Source of the DNA: Prauserella halophila
GTDB taxonomy: Bacteria > Actinomycetota > Actinomycetes > Mycobacteriales > Pseudonocardiaceae
Length of the DNA: 64,000 bases
Direction: 5' to 3'
Assembly (NCBI RefSeq): GCF_024171895.1
Contig: NZ_JAMTCQ010000012.1
Coordinates: forward strand, 182,283-246,282
Positions 49,457-58,040 of the stretch are shown one piece after another (position 1 is the first letter of the stretch; each line of letters opens with the position of its first letter). The translations under genes and the position numbers were made by a program. Below the pieces are notes generated by a model. That model was not told the DNA's origin and did not search any database. It saw only the letters and a program-made list of their open reading frames with translations.

Positions 49457-49514
49457 CCCGGGTCACGGCCGCCGGGATCTCGCCCCGCGGGCGCAGGGCG
49501 GCACAATCGTGGAC

Positions 49515-49961
49515 ATGACCACGCCGAGCCCGTACGTCGTCACCGCGCAGCGGACGGTTGCCGCTGACGCCGAGCGGATCTTCGACCTCATCGCCGACCC
49601 GTCGCTCCAGCCCCGCTGGGACGGCAACGACAACCTCGCCGAGGCGCCCGCCGGGCAGCGGGTCCGTGCGGTGGGCGAGGTGTTCGTCATGACGTTGACC
49701 AACGGTGGCATCCGCGAGAACCGGGTCGGGTTCGCGGAGGGGCGGCTGATCGAGTGGCTGCCGTCCGAACCCGGCGACGCGCCGCCCGGGCACCGGTGGC
49801 GGTGGGAACTCGAACCCGTCGACGCCACCTCCACGCTGGTCACCCACACCTACGACTGGTCGCAGCTCACCGACGAGAACCGGATCGCACTGGCGAGTGC
49901 CACGACCAGTGCCGAGCTGCAGGCCTCCGTCGACCGCCTCGCCCGGCTCGCCGAGTCCTGA
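49515..49961 (+). CDS. SRPBCC (START-like) domain protein
   Basis: A 148-residue polyketide-cyclase/SRPBCC fold protein: AQRTVAADAERIFDLIADPS, WDGNDNLAEAP, then RWRWELEPVDATSTLVTHTYDW and a C-terminal helix SAELQASVDRLARLAES. It likely binds a hydrophobic ligand in a deep pocket. ATG 49515; GTG 49509 is in frame too. Function unknown. Confidence 0.87.
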   Translation: MTTPSPYVVTAQRTVAADAERIFDLIADPSLQPRWDGNDNLAEAPAGQRVRAVGEVFVMTLTNGGIRENRVGFAEGRLIEWLPSEPGDAPPGHRWRWELEPVDATSTLVTHTYDWSQLTDENRIALASATTSAELQASVDRLARLAES

Positions 49962-50053
49962 ACGCGGACGCGGCGGGCTTGCGCGCTGCTCGGACGACGG
50001 GTGCCGCAGCCGGATGCGGCAGTGGTGCGCGGGACCGTGCCGGGCCACCGGGC

Positions 50054-50479
50054 TCAGGCCACGGATTCGTCGGTGGTCCTGCGGACGTGGATGCCGGGGT
50101 TCGCCTCGTCCAGTCCCCAGCTGCCGATCCACAGTGGAATGATGCGGATGACCTCGGGGCTCATCACGCCCGCCGCGGGCGGTTCGGTGTTCCCGATGGC
50201 TTCGGCCGTGCCGCGGATCTCCACGCCTCGCACCCGCCATGGATCCACCGACGGGAGGTCGTCCACCACCAGGCAGACGTACGGATTGCCGCGGACGTTC
50301 CGGAATTTGCGGGTCTTGCCCAGGTTGTAGCCGCCGATGTCGACCGTGCTCGCGCTCCGGTCGATCCGGTATCCCACCGGGCTGTTCTGCGGCGCGCCAC
50401 GGGAGTCGACGGTCGCAAGCCTCCCGATGCGCTGCGAGCGGAGGTAGTCCACTTCGGCCGTGGTCAAGGTCAGTGTCAT
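50054..50479 (-). CDS. PPOX-class F420/FMN-dependent oxidoreductase
   Basis: A 141-residue split-barrel protein of the pyridoxamine-phosphate-oxidase-like superfamily: LRSQRIGRLATVDSRGAPQNSPVGY, YNLGKTRKFRNVRGNP, VCLVVDDL and VEIRGTAEAI. This short form is frequent in actinobacteria and usually binds F420 or FMN. ATG 50479. Substrate unknown. Confidence 0.87.
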   Translation of the reverse strand: MTLTLTTAEVDYLRSQRIGRLATVDSRGAPQNSPVGYRIDRSASTVDIGGYNLGKTRKFRNVRGNPYVCLVVDDLPSVDPWRVRGVEIRGTAEAIGNTEPPAAGVMSPEVIRIIPLWIGSWGLDEANPGIHVRRTTDESVA

Positions 50480-50631
50480 GAACCGAACGTAGAATCTCTA
50501 CCAAGGTAGAGGTCAACGGACGGGTCGTCTCGACAGGCGCGCGTGCCGCAGATGGCCGACCATAGGGGGAGCAGTACGACACGTGGCGGTGCCCGAGTTC
50601 GCGGTACCGTCGCAGGTGGAGGGACGAGCTC

Positions 50632-51540
50632 GTGGCCGACACGAAGAAGACCGCCGCTACGGATGCCGAGGCCGGCGCTGCGACCGTGGCCTTCCTCGGC
50701 GCAGGCGGACTGATGGGCCTGCCGATGGCGCGCAACCTCGCGCAGGCCGGTTTCCCGGTGCGCGCGTGGAACCGTTCGCGCGAGAAGGCCGAGCCGTTGG
50801 CGGATGACGGTGCGGTCGTCGTCGGCGACGTGGCCACCGCCGTGGCCGGTGCCGACGTCGTCGTCACGATGCTCGCCGACACGGGCGCGATCATCGAGTC
50901 GCTGGGCGACGAGCTGGACTCCCTGGCCGCCGATGCCGTGTGGCTGCAGACCAGCACGGTCGGTGTCGACGGCACCCAGCGGCTCGCCGAGCTGGCCGCG
51001 GCGCACGACGTGACGTTCGTCGACGCACCCGTGCTGGGGACCCAGGCACCCGCGGAAAGCGGCGACCTCGTCGTGCTCGCCTCCGGTCCCGAGGACGTCC
51101 GCAGGCGGGCCGGTGCCGTGTTCGACGCGGTCGGGAAGAAGACGATCTGGGTCGGCGAGGTGGGCGCGGGCAGCAGGCTCAAGCTCGTCGCCAACGCGTG
51201 GGTGATGTCGCTCGTCGAAGCGACCGCCGAGACGGTGGCGCTCGCCGAAGGCCTCGACGTCGACCCGCAGCAGTTTCTCGACGCCGTCGCCGGCGGCCCG
51301 CTCGACCTGCCGTATCTGCAGGCCAAGGGTGCGATGATGATCGCCCGCGACTTCGACCCGTCGATGAAGCTCGCCCTGGCAGCCAAGGACGCCCGCCTCA
51401 TCGACGACGCCGCCGACGAGGCCGGACTCGACCTGCCGATGCTGCGCACCATCCGGCACCGCCTCGGCGAGGGCGTCGCCGACCACGGCGACGAGGACAT
51501 GGCCGCCACCTATCTCACCAGTAGCCCGGCGGGCGACTGA
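50632..51540 (+). CDS. NAD(P)-dependent beta-hydroxyacid dehydrogenase (3-hydroxyisobutyrate dehydrogenase family)
   Basis: A 302-residue protein with a Rossmann N-terminus (FLGAGGLMGLPMARNLAQAG), the substrate-binding VDAPVLGTQAPAESGDLVVLASG and the catalytic lysine in GAGSRLKLVANAW. The C-terminal all-helical domain ends near LPMLRTIRHRLGEG. Members reduce or oxidise short beta-hydroxyacids (3-hydroxyisobutyrate, tartronate semialdehyde) or imines. GTG 50632 follows GGAGG (AGGTGGAGGGACGAGCTC) at a suitable distance. No pathway partners adjoin it. Confidence 0.9.
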   Translation: MADTKKTAATDAEAGAATVAFLGAGGLMGLPMARNLAQAGFPVRAWNRSREKAEPLADDGAVVVGDVATAVAGADVVVTMLADTGAIIESLGDELDSLAADAVWLQTSTVGVDGTQRLAELAAAHDVTFVDAPVLGTQAPAESGDLVVLASGPEDVRRRAGAVFDAVGKKTIWVGEVGAGSRLKLVANAWVMSLVEATAETVALAEGLDVDPQQFLDAVAGGPLDLPYLQAKGAMMIARDFDPSMKLALAAKDARLIDDAADEAGLDLPMLRTIRHRLGEGVADHGDEDMAATYLTSSPAGD

Positions 51541-51611
51541 GCCGACGGCCCAGCCGACGGCCGGGGTCACGGCTCGTCGGTCAGGGGTCGGCCCGGTCGG
51601 CGCGGCCGAGG

Positions 51612-52175
51612 TTACGGCTCGACCCAGCCCGCCCGGTCGAGGATGTCCCGGATGACCGGGCCTTTCGCCTCGGCGTAGTAGTTCATGTCGTCCCACTCGT
51701 GCCGCGCGAGCTCGCGCTTGGTGGCGGCGTAGCGGTCACGGTCGTCCGGGTGGCTGCGCAGGTGATCGCGCAGCACCAGGTAACGGCGGGTCTCGACATC
51801 GTCGGGTGCGTAGCAGTGCAGGTTCACCGGTTCGCCCGGCTCGCCGGCCCGTAGCGCGCGGTGACGCGGCTCGGTGACGCGCAGCTCGTATCCCGCGGCC
51901 TCCAGGTCGGGCAGGTAGGCGGGTTCGTCGTCCGGGTCGTCGATGCCGACCACGATGTCCACCACCGGCTTGGCTGCGAGCCCGGGCACGGACGTCGACC
52001 CGATGTGTTCGACGAGCCGTGCCCGCTCGCCCAGAATCTCGCGCAGCTCGACGGCCCTGCGAGCGAACCGCCGTGGCCATTCCGGGTCGTAGTCGACGAT
52101 CTCGACTCGGGTCGGTGTCGGCCCGTGGACGAGCATCGCGGTCAGCCTCTCCTCGTCGAGTGGTTCGCGCGCCAT
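51612..52175 (-). CDS. GrpB/UPF0157 family nucleotidyltransferase-like protein
   Basis: A 187-residue protein. The core is VEIVDYDPEWPRRFARRAVEL, then VEHIGSTSVPGLAAKPVVDIVVGI (the nucleotidyltransferase-like GS..D.D pattern), and a C-terminal HEWDDMNYYAEAKGPVIRDIL. UPF0157 members are common and their substrates are mostly unknown. ATG 52175. Confidence 0.92.
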   Translation of the reverse strand: MAREPLDEERLTAMLVHGPTPTRVEIVDYDPEWPRRFARRAVELREILGERARLVEHIGSTSVPGLAAKPVVDIVVGIDDPDDEPAYLPDLEAAGYELRVTEPRHRALRAGEPGEPVNLHCYAPDDVETRRYLVLRDHLRSHPDDRDRYAATKRELARHEWDDMNYYAEAKGPVIRDILDRAGWVEP

Positions 52176-52335
52176 GCGATGTCACGGTAGTTGGATTCAG
52201 CTCGCGAACCCAGGTCACCTTCGGCGCCTCTGCCGGGCGCCGTGGTTGCCGTCCTCGAACACGGCCGTGCGGAGCGGGCCCGCCGAGTGTCGTGGGTGCA
52301 CCCACCGTATCCCCGGTGGCACCGCTTCCGCTCGG

Positions 52336-52740
52336 TCACGGCAGGGCTGCGACCCCGGCTTCGGCGACCTCTGTGTCCTGTTCGACGCTGCCCGCGCTCA
52401 CGCCGATCGCGCCGATGACCTCGCCGTCGCGCTCCAACGGGATGCCACCGCCGAAGATCACCAGGCCGCCGTTGGTTACCTCGACGCCGTACAGCGGCGC
52501 GCCGGGCTTGGCCGCCTCGCCGAGCTGCGCGGTCGTCATCTTCAGCAATGCCGACGTGCGGGCCTTGCGGGTCGCGATGTCGATGCTCGCCAGGATCGCG
52601 CCGTCCTGCCTGGCGAACGTCACGAGGTGTGCCCCGGCGTCGACGACGGCGACGTTCATCGGCTGGCCGATCTCTTCGGCCTTGGCCAAAGCGGCCTCGA
52701 GCACGGGCTTGGCATCCGCGAGTGTCAGTGGTGCGACCAC
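52336..52740 (-). CDS. GlcG/HbpS-like (PduO C-terminal-like) heme-binding protein
   Basis: A 134-residue protein of the GlcG/HbpS fold: LTLADAKPVLEAALAKAEEIG, MNVAVVDAGAHLVTFARQDGA, SIDIATRKARTSALL, and VIFGGGIPLERDGEVIGAIGVSAG. Members bind heme or cobalamin-related ligands; the same domain occurs at the C-terminus of PduO and next to diol dehydratase genes. GTG 52740 is preceded by GGAGG at five bases and overlaps the reactivase small-subunit gene by 16 bases. Last gene of the dehydratase operon. It may sense or stabilise the cofactor. Confidence 0.88.
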   Translation of the reverse strand: MVAPLTLADAKPVLEAALAKAEEIGQPMNVAVVDAGAHLVTFARQDGAILASIDIATRKARTSALLKMTTAQLGEAAKPGAPLYGVEVTNGGLVIFGGGIPLERDGEVIGAIGVSAGSVEQDTEVAEAGVAALP

Positions 52741-53168
52741 GTTTCCTCCATTTCGTCGGGCGGTTCCTTCAACGGCAGCCCGACGACGAGGCGGGCCGCG
52801 TTGTGCCCGCACCATCGGGCGCGGGTGGAATCAGCAGTGACGACGGGCCGGTCGGCGGGGCGTTTCGCGTGATGCACGCATACCCGTCCCTCGGCATCGA
52901 CGCCGACACCCACGTCCAGCGGGGACGCGCGGGCCGCGGCGTGCGCCAGCTCGACGGCCGTGGTGTTCACCCCGGCAGCCGTACCCGACTCGCCGTCGCC
53001 ACGTGCTTCGAGGTCCCGGCCGTCCGCGCCGGCGAGCCGCACGGGCACGCCCTCCTCCTCGATCCCGGCCAGCAGCTCACGCACGCCGCGCTCACCGGCA
53101 CACCGGACGACGACGGTCGGCGGTGACCGGCGGTCGAGCTCGACGCGGCGGTCGACGATGCCGCTCAT
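52725..53168 (-). CDS. pduH: Diol/glycerol dehydratase reactivase, small subunit
   Basis: A 147-residue protein homologous to PduH/DdrB: VVVRCAGERGVRELLAGIEEEGVPV, then AARASPLDVGVGVDAEGRVCVHHAKRP and ARWCGHNAARLVVGLPLK. With the large subunit it releases damaged cobalamin from the dehydratase in an ATP-dependent way. The ATG overlaps the large-subunit stop (ATGA). Its fold resembles the dehydratase medium subunit, which it displaces. Confidence 0.9.
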   Translation of the reverse strand: MSGIVDRRVELDRRSPPTVVVRCAGERGVRELLAGIEEEGVPVRLAGADGRDLEARGDGESGTAAGVNTTAVELAHAAARASPLDVGVGVDAEGRVCVHHAKRPADRPVVTADSTRARWCGHNAARLVVGLPLKEPPDEMEETWSHH

Positions 53169-54991
53169 CGGGCGCGTCCCGTGTGATCGTCGACCAGGCC
53201 GGTCGCGACAGCGTTGCGCGGGCCCTCACACCCCCGCACGTTGCCCGTGCCGCACACGATTCCCGCGCCCGCCACGGCCTCGGCGATCATGTCGGGGATC
53301 TCGAAGTCCAGGGCCGAACCGCCGAGCACCACCACGAACCCGATCTCCCGCAGGTTCCCGCCGGGTGCCACCCGCTCCAGCGCACGAAGGGCGTTGACGA
53401 CGAACACCTTGTGCTTGGCCGACCTGCGCACCTGGCGGACCTGCTCCAGCGAGTACCGCGTCGGCACAGGCCGCATGCCCTCCTCACCGAGCACGACCAC
53501 GCGGGCGAACGCCTCCGCGGGCAGCGGCTCGTCGAAGAACCGCGCCGTCCCGTCCTCCATGCGCACGTGGAAGAAGCTCTCGGCTTTCGCGAGGGGGCTC
53601 TTCTTGATGTCCTCGGCGACCTCTCGGTTGTCGAGGCCGAGTTCGGAGTCGATCAGCTTCGTCACCAGATCGCCCGCGCCCGCCAGGTGGACCGAACGCA
53701 CCTCGCCGTGGCCCGTGGCCAGGGCGGCGTCGGTGGAGCCACCACCGAGGTCGAGCACCGCCAGCGGCCGCTCGGTGCCCGGTGTGGTCAGCGCACCCAG
53801 CACGGCCATGTCCGCCTCGACGCCGCCGACGTGGACATCCACGTCGAGAGCCGACCGCAGCTGGTCGGCGAGCGCCTCCATCGGGGCCCGGCTCGTGCGC
53901 ACCATCGCCGCCAGCGCCACCGCGTTCTCCAGCGCGAACTCGCCCGCGAGTGCGCCGGTGACGAGCTGCGGGACGAAGGTGTCGACCGCGAGCACGTCCT
54001 GGATGTGCACGTCCTGTTCCTCGGCCGTGTCCGACAGCGTGTCGGCCATGGCGTCGCGCACCGTCGCCAGCATCCCGCCCACGTGGGTGCCTGCCTCGCC
54101 GGTCGCGTCGGCCAGCGGGGCCACCCGGCGCAGCGTCGCCATGATCTCGTCGGCGCCCGCGTCGACACCCACCGACAGGCGTGCGTGCTCGCCGATGAGC
54201 GTCAGCGTGCCCGCCGGAATGCGGCGGTCCGCGATGTCGCCTGACGGTGTGCGCACCACGACGGCCGACCGGTTGCCCACCAGCGCCCTGGCCACGGGCG
54301 CGACGAGGCGGGTCTGGTCGGGGTCGAGGTCGAACAGCGTTGCGAGGCCGTACGAGTTGGACAGCGTGCGCACCGTCCTGCCCGGTTCGGCCACCTCCAC
54401 CGCTGCGGGCATGCCCAACGGCACCTTCCCGATCAGCGTGACCTCGTCGACCACGGGGATCGGCGCGGGCAGCCGGTTGACGATCAGATTCGCGTCGTCG
54501 GCCTGCACCACCGCGCCGGTGACCTCGACACCGCGATCGCGGGCCGCCGCGATCCCCACCGCGGCGTCCTCGAAGTCCACACCCGCACCCACCACGCAGA
54601 TCACGTGTTCCCCGGGCCCGCACGAGCCGAGCTCGGTGAACGCAACGGTCGTGCCCGTGCCGAGACCTGCCCCGGCCGGCGTGTCCGGGTTGTGCCCGAT
54701 CATCGTCGACTCGGTGATGACGGTTTCGGTGATCGTTTCCATCGCCAGTCCGCTGATCACCGGCGTCGCCTCGTTGACCAGCACCGCCGCCACTTCGTGC
54801 TGGGCACTCCCGGTTGCCGACAGCGCCTCCTGCACCACCTTGACGACACCCGGCACGTTCTCCGCCGTGCCCTTCACACCGGACGTCGGCGCGAGCGCCC
54901 CGCCCAGGTAACGCGGACCGTCCGGGCCGAGCTCGGCCAGACACGCCTCAGTGGTCGAGTTTCCGATGTCGACGCCGACGAGCAGAGTCAC
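53165..54991 (-). CDS. pduG: Diol/glycerol dehydratase reactivase, large subunit
   Basis: A 608-residue actin-like ATPase (PduG/DdrA): phosphate-1 loop LLVGVDIGNSTTEACL at the N-terminus, VINEATPVISGLAMETITETVITEST-like pattern (read as LVNEATPVISGLAMETITE), the phosphate-2 region LAVLDLGGGSTDAAL, and GFVVVLGGSALDFEIP near the C-terminus. It exchanges inactivated cyanocobalamin-like cofactor for fresh adenosylcobalamin. The start GTG 54991 begins exactly at the family N-terminus; the longer frame upstream overlaps the medium-subunit gene. Directly follows the dehydratase medium subunit on the same strand. Confidence 0.93.
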   Translation of the reverse strand: MTLLVGVDIGNSTTEACLAELGPDGPRYLGGALAPTSGVKGTAENVPGVVKVVQEALSATGSAQHEVAAVLVNEATPVISGLAMETITETVITESTMIGHNPDTPAGAGLGTGTTVAFTELGSCGPGEHVICVVGAGVDFEDAAVGIAAARDRGVEVTGAVVQADDANLIVNRLPAPIPVVDEVTLIGKVPLGMPAAVEVAEPGRTVRTLSNSYGLATLFDLDPDQTRLVAPVARALVGNRSAVVVRTPSGDIADRRIPAGTLTLIGEHARLSVGVDAGADEIMATLRRVAPLADATGEAGTHVGGMLATVRDAMADTLSDTAEEQDVHIQDVLAVDTFVPQLVTGALAGEFALENAVALAAMVRTSRAPMEALADQLRSALDVDVHVGGVEADMAVLGALTTPGTERPLAVLDLGGGSTDAALATGHGEVRSVHLAGAGDLVTKLIDSELGLDNREVAEDIKKSPLAKAESFFHVRMEDGTARFFDEPLPAEAFARVVVLGEEGMRPVPTRYSLEQVRQVRRSAKHKVFVVNALRALERVAPGGNLREIGFVVVLGGSALDFEIPDMIAEAVAGAGIVCGTGNVRGCEGPRNAVATGLVDDHTGRAR

Positions 54992-54995
54992 GGCG

Positions 54996-55586
54996 TCAAC
55001 CGGCGTCGGCCAGCCGGATCCGGACGTCGAGCTCGACCGGCGGGGCATCGGGTGTCACGAACTCGGTTTCCTTGATGTGCAGCAGCGCCGCCTTGGCTTG
55101 CCAGCGCGGCCGGGCCATGTAGTCGTTGCGCGCGGGGACCGGTTCGGGCGACTCGGCCTTGGCGTAGCGCGCCGCGTTGCGGCCGACCTTACGGAACGTC
55201 TCCGGATCGAGCAGTGGTGCCTGTGGGAAAAGCTCCAGATTGGACAGGCGGACGAGGTCCTTCTGATGGATCATCGTCGTGCCGCGGGACAACACGCCGA
55301 CGCCGATACCCGAGCCCGACAGCCGCGCCGCCGAGTGGGCGATCACGGCGAGGTCCGACCCGCTGCGATACCGGATCACCCGGGCCTGCACGCCCTGCTC
55401 TTCGACCCCGGCGAGGAGTTCGCGCAGCACCTCGGAGTGCGGGATCCCGACGATCGTCTTGGTGAAGAAGTCTCCGAACGCGGGCGAAATGCCGATGACC
55501 ACCTCGTCCGGACGGGATCCCACCGTGGCTTCGCCCCTCTCGACCGCGTCGAGCACCCGCTCGGGCCGCGCTTCCATGCTCGTCAT
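54996..55586 (-). CDS. pduD: B12-dependent diol/glycerol dehydratase, medium subunit
   Basis: A 196-residue beta subunit: [45 protein letters not shown], and [22 protein letters not shown] are the family landmarks. It contributes the base-off cobalamin binding surface. The ATG at 55586 follows the large-subunit stop by 15 bases. In enterobacteria the order is large-medium-small; here medium is last of the three. Confidence 0.93.
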   Translation of the reverse strand: MTSMEARPERVLDAVERGEATVGSRPDEVVIGISPAFGDFFTKTIVGIPHSEVLRELLAGVEEQGVQARVIRYRSGSDLAVIAHSAARLSGSGIGVGVLSRGTTMIHQKDLVRLSNLELFPQAPLLDPETFRKVGRNAARYAKAESPEPVPARNDYMARPRWQAKAALLHIKETEFVTPDAPPVELDVRIRLADAG

Positions 55587-55601
55587 GGCAGGACCGTCCT
55601 T

Positions 55602-57308
55602 TCAGCCGTTTTCCTCTTCGGGATTGCTGGCGCTGACGACATGGCGAAGGCGTTTCATCTCGCGCCAGCGTTCGCCTGCAGGGCGGTACCCGCTGCCGGG
55701 GCCCGCGTAGTCGTTGGCGTCGTTGACCGCGGACAGGGTCTCCAGTTCGGAGGTGAGAATCGCCGAGGTGTGCAGCAGGTCGCCGGACACCCGGTGCCGC
55801 AGTACCGACAGCAGTGTGTGCGCCATGTCGCTGTACCCGGACGCCTCAAGTGCCTTGATCACGTCGAGTCCGGTGATCCCGCGGTCCATCACCGACTGTG
55901 CGGCTTTGAGGTCCTCGAGCACGTCCCGCATCGGCAGATCCTGGCTGCCGTGCGCGTAGGTGGCCGCCTCGACCTCCTTGTCGGAGATGGTCGGTAGTCC
56001 GAGCTGGGCGAACACCGCCTGCAGTGCGCGCGCCGCCTTGCTGCGTGCGGCCAGCAGTTCCTCCTCCGGAACGTGCCGCAGTGCGCCGTCGACCTGCAGG
56101 TCGCGCTGGATGGTGTTCCAGTCGTCGTAGTCCGTGGAGTCCAGATTGGAGCCGGCGAACATGTTGTCGTAGTTGGGCACGGACGAGTATCCGGAGCACA
56201 CAAAGTCCGTGCCCGACAGCAGCTGCGGCAGCAGGCGCGCGGTGCGGCGCATGTCCGAGTGCGAGAACGACTGGTCGTTGCCGGAAGCGCATTCGAGGTC
56301 GGCCGTGCTGGCGAGCAGGTTCTCGGCGAGTACCGCGCGGATACCCGCGGGCACGGCGCCCGGCACGCCGATGCAACTGATCGACCCGTTCTGCAGCCCT
56401 TGCACGCCCGCGCCCTTCGCGACGAGGATGCAGCGGATTTCCAGGTACAGCATCGAGCGGCCCTCGGCGTTGCCCATCTGCACCTCGGAACCGGTGCCGG
56501 AGGTGAATCGCATCTTGATGCCGCGCGAGGCGTAGGCCGAGGCCAGGAACGCCTTCGACCACGGTGTGTCGTCGCCGTCGCAGAACACCGGCTCGGTGCC
56601 GTAGACGGAGATCGTTTCCGCGTAGGCGGTGATGCCGCGCATGCCGAGTTCCAGCTCGGTGGCCTCTTCGAGAGCGCACTGGGTGAGTGCGCCCGGGGTG
56701 CCGGCCAGTGCACCGACCTGCAGTGCAATCGCCACGAGCGGCGCGTACCGCACCACACCCAGGGTCGTTTCCAGCTCCCGGAACCCGCGCAGCGACGCCT
56801 CGGCCGCCTCGGCCGCGACCTGCACCGGATTGTCGCGCGCGCTGGTGGAATGTGCCTGGTTGGCCGGCGTGCGCCGGGCGCGCATCTTCTGCAGCGCCTG
56901 CATCATCTCGACGACGTTCATCGTCTTGACGACCTCGAGCAGTGCGGCGGGGGTCAGACCGCCCGCGACCTCGACGACCTCCGATCGTGTCACCGTCGGG
57001 TCGACGAGCATGCGTGCCACCTCGACCGGTTCGAGTGACATGGCGCGTTCGGTCACCGACACGTCGATCGCGTGGTCGGAGATGAACTGGTCGAGGAAGT
57101 CGAATTCGGCACGCGGCTTGCCGTCCATCTCCACGATGACGCCGTCGGCCACCCGCACGCTCGGTGCAGGGTCGTAGGGGCTGTCCATCGCCACCATGCC
57201 GACCTCGGGCCATTCCTCGACGAACCCGTCGAGGTTGACCGGCCGCTCTTCGAGCGCCTCGGTGCGGCTGGATTTCGGCGTCGATACCGGAAGCGGTTCC
57301 GCGGTCAT
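55602..57308 (-). CDS. pduC: B12-dependent diol/glycerol dehydratase, large subunit
   Basis: A 568-residue TIM-barrel subunit, slightly longer than the usual 554-555. Landmarks are ERPVNLDGFVEEWPEVGMVAMDSP, MNVVEMMQALQKMRARRTP, ATELELGMRGITAYAETISVYG, TSGTGSEVQMG, and ASGNDQSFSHSDMRRTARLLPQ, which contain substrate and metal contacts. It converts 1,2-propanediol, glycerol or ethylene glycol to propionaldehyde, 3-hydroxypropionaldehyde or acetaldehyde by a radical mechanism with adenosylcobalamin. The start ATG 57308 follows GGGAGATCC; the longer frame reads into the small-subunit gene. Whether glycerol or diol is preferred cannot be judged by eye. Confidence 0.95.
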   Translation of the reverse strand: MTAEPLPVSTPKSSRTEALEERPVNLDGFVEEWPEVGMVAMDSPYDPAPSVRVADGVIVEMDGKPRAEFDFLDQFISDHAIDVSVTERAMSLEPVEVARMLVDPTVTRSEVVEVAGGLTPAALLEVVKTMNVVEMMQALQKMRARRTPANQAHSTSARDNPVQVAAEAAEASLRGFRELETTLGVVRYAPLVAIALQVGALAGTPGALTQCALEEATELELGMRGITAYAETISVYGTEPVFCDGDDTPWSKAFLASAYASRGIKMRFTSGTGSEVQMGNAEGRSMLYLEIRCILVAKGAGVQGLQNGSISCIGVPGAVPAGIRAVLAENLLASTADLECASGNDQSFSHSDMRRTARLLPQLLSGTDFVCSGYSSVPNYDNMFAGSNLDSTDYDDWNTIQRDLQVDGALRHVPEEELLAARSKAARALQAVFAQLGLPTISDKEVEAATYAHGSQDLPMRDVLEDLKAAQSVMDRGITGLDVIKALEASGYSDMAHTLLSVLRHRVSGDLLHTSAILTSELETLSAVNDANDYAGPGSGYRPAGERWREMKRLRHVVSASNPEEENG

Positions 57309-57516
57309 CTTTCGGATCTCCCTGTGTCGTGGGCACAGGCTGGGCTGTGCGGCGGTGAAGGCTGTGTCGCGGGTGGATGCCGGGCATGGGCGACAGCCGG
57401 GTGGTGCCGGTAGGTGTCGTGCCGGAAAATCCGGCCTCGGCTGCAGGAGGCGGGTCGCTGGCACGGCGGTGGCGTCGCCCTCGCGGGCTCGCCGCGGGAG
57501 GTGGTGGGCGGTGGTG

Positions 57517-57954
57517 TCAGGCGAGGATGTCGCGGCGCTCGTAGACGTCGGCCGCTTCGCGCACCAGCTCGGCGCACAGGGTCGCGGTGTACTCGTTCTC
57601 GAGCTGGTCGGCAATGTCCGTGAGCTGCTGTTTCGTCGAGGCATTCGGCCGTAGCGAGTTGTAGATCGACAGCACGAGATCGTCCGGGAGCGCGGTCAAC
57701 TCGGCGGCACGGCGGAAGTTGCGGGCCAACTGGGTGCGGCCCACCCGTTCGGCGACCTGTGCCTGCAATCGCAGCGTGTCGGGCGAGATGCGCAGGTCCT
57801 CGGGGGCGATGTCGCCGGAGAGGACGGCCTGCATCGTCAGTTCGTCGATCGGTTTGCCCGTCGGAGTGCGGAGCAGCTCCGGACGGTGCGACGCGAGCGG
57901 ATAGTCGCGTCCCGGGTCGAGTTCCGCCTGCTGGTCGGGAAGTGTCACCGCCAT
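57517..57954 (-). CDS. pduE: B12-dependent diol/glycerol dehydratase, small subunit (first gene of the operon)
   Basis: A 145-residue gamma subunit: DYPLASHRPELLRTPTGKPIDELT (start), VLSGDIAPEDLRISPDTLRLQA, QLARNFRRAAELTALPDD and LRPNASTKQQLTDIADQLEN. The start ATG 57954 lies behind AAGGCAGGTG. It is the first gene of the operon, about 50 bases after the two direct heptamers and -10 box that form the predicted promoter. A 208-base gap separates it from the large-subunit gene. Confidence 0.93.
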   Translation of the reverse strand: MAVTLPDQQAELDPGRDYPLASHRPELLRTPTGKPIDELTMQAVLSGDIAPEDLRISPDTLRLQAQVAERVGRTQLARNFRRAAELTALPDDLVLSIYNSLRPNASTKQQLTDIADQLENEYTATLCAELVREAADVYERRDILA

Positions 57955-57994
57955 CACCTGCCTTCTTCGTTGAAGCCGGTACCGGATGTCGAAC

Positions 57995-58025
57995 CTAGGA
58001 GTGGGGGCGTTGCACCGACGTTGCA
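57995..58025 (-). promoter_or_regulatory. Dehydratase operon promoter with direct heptamer repeats
   Basis: On the minus strand TGCAACG (58025-58019) and TGCAACG (58014-58008) are 11 bp apart, then after 10 bases TAGGTT serves as -10 box (57997-57992). The same arrangement occurs before the aldehyde dehydrogenase gene. The geometry fits a SARP/OmpR-type activator. Confidence 0.7.
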
Positions 58026-58040
58026 GGCGACGCCCGTCTG

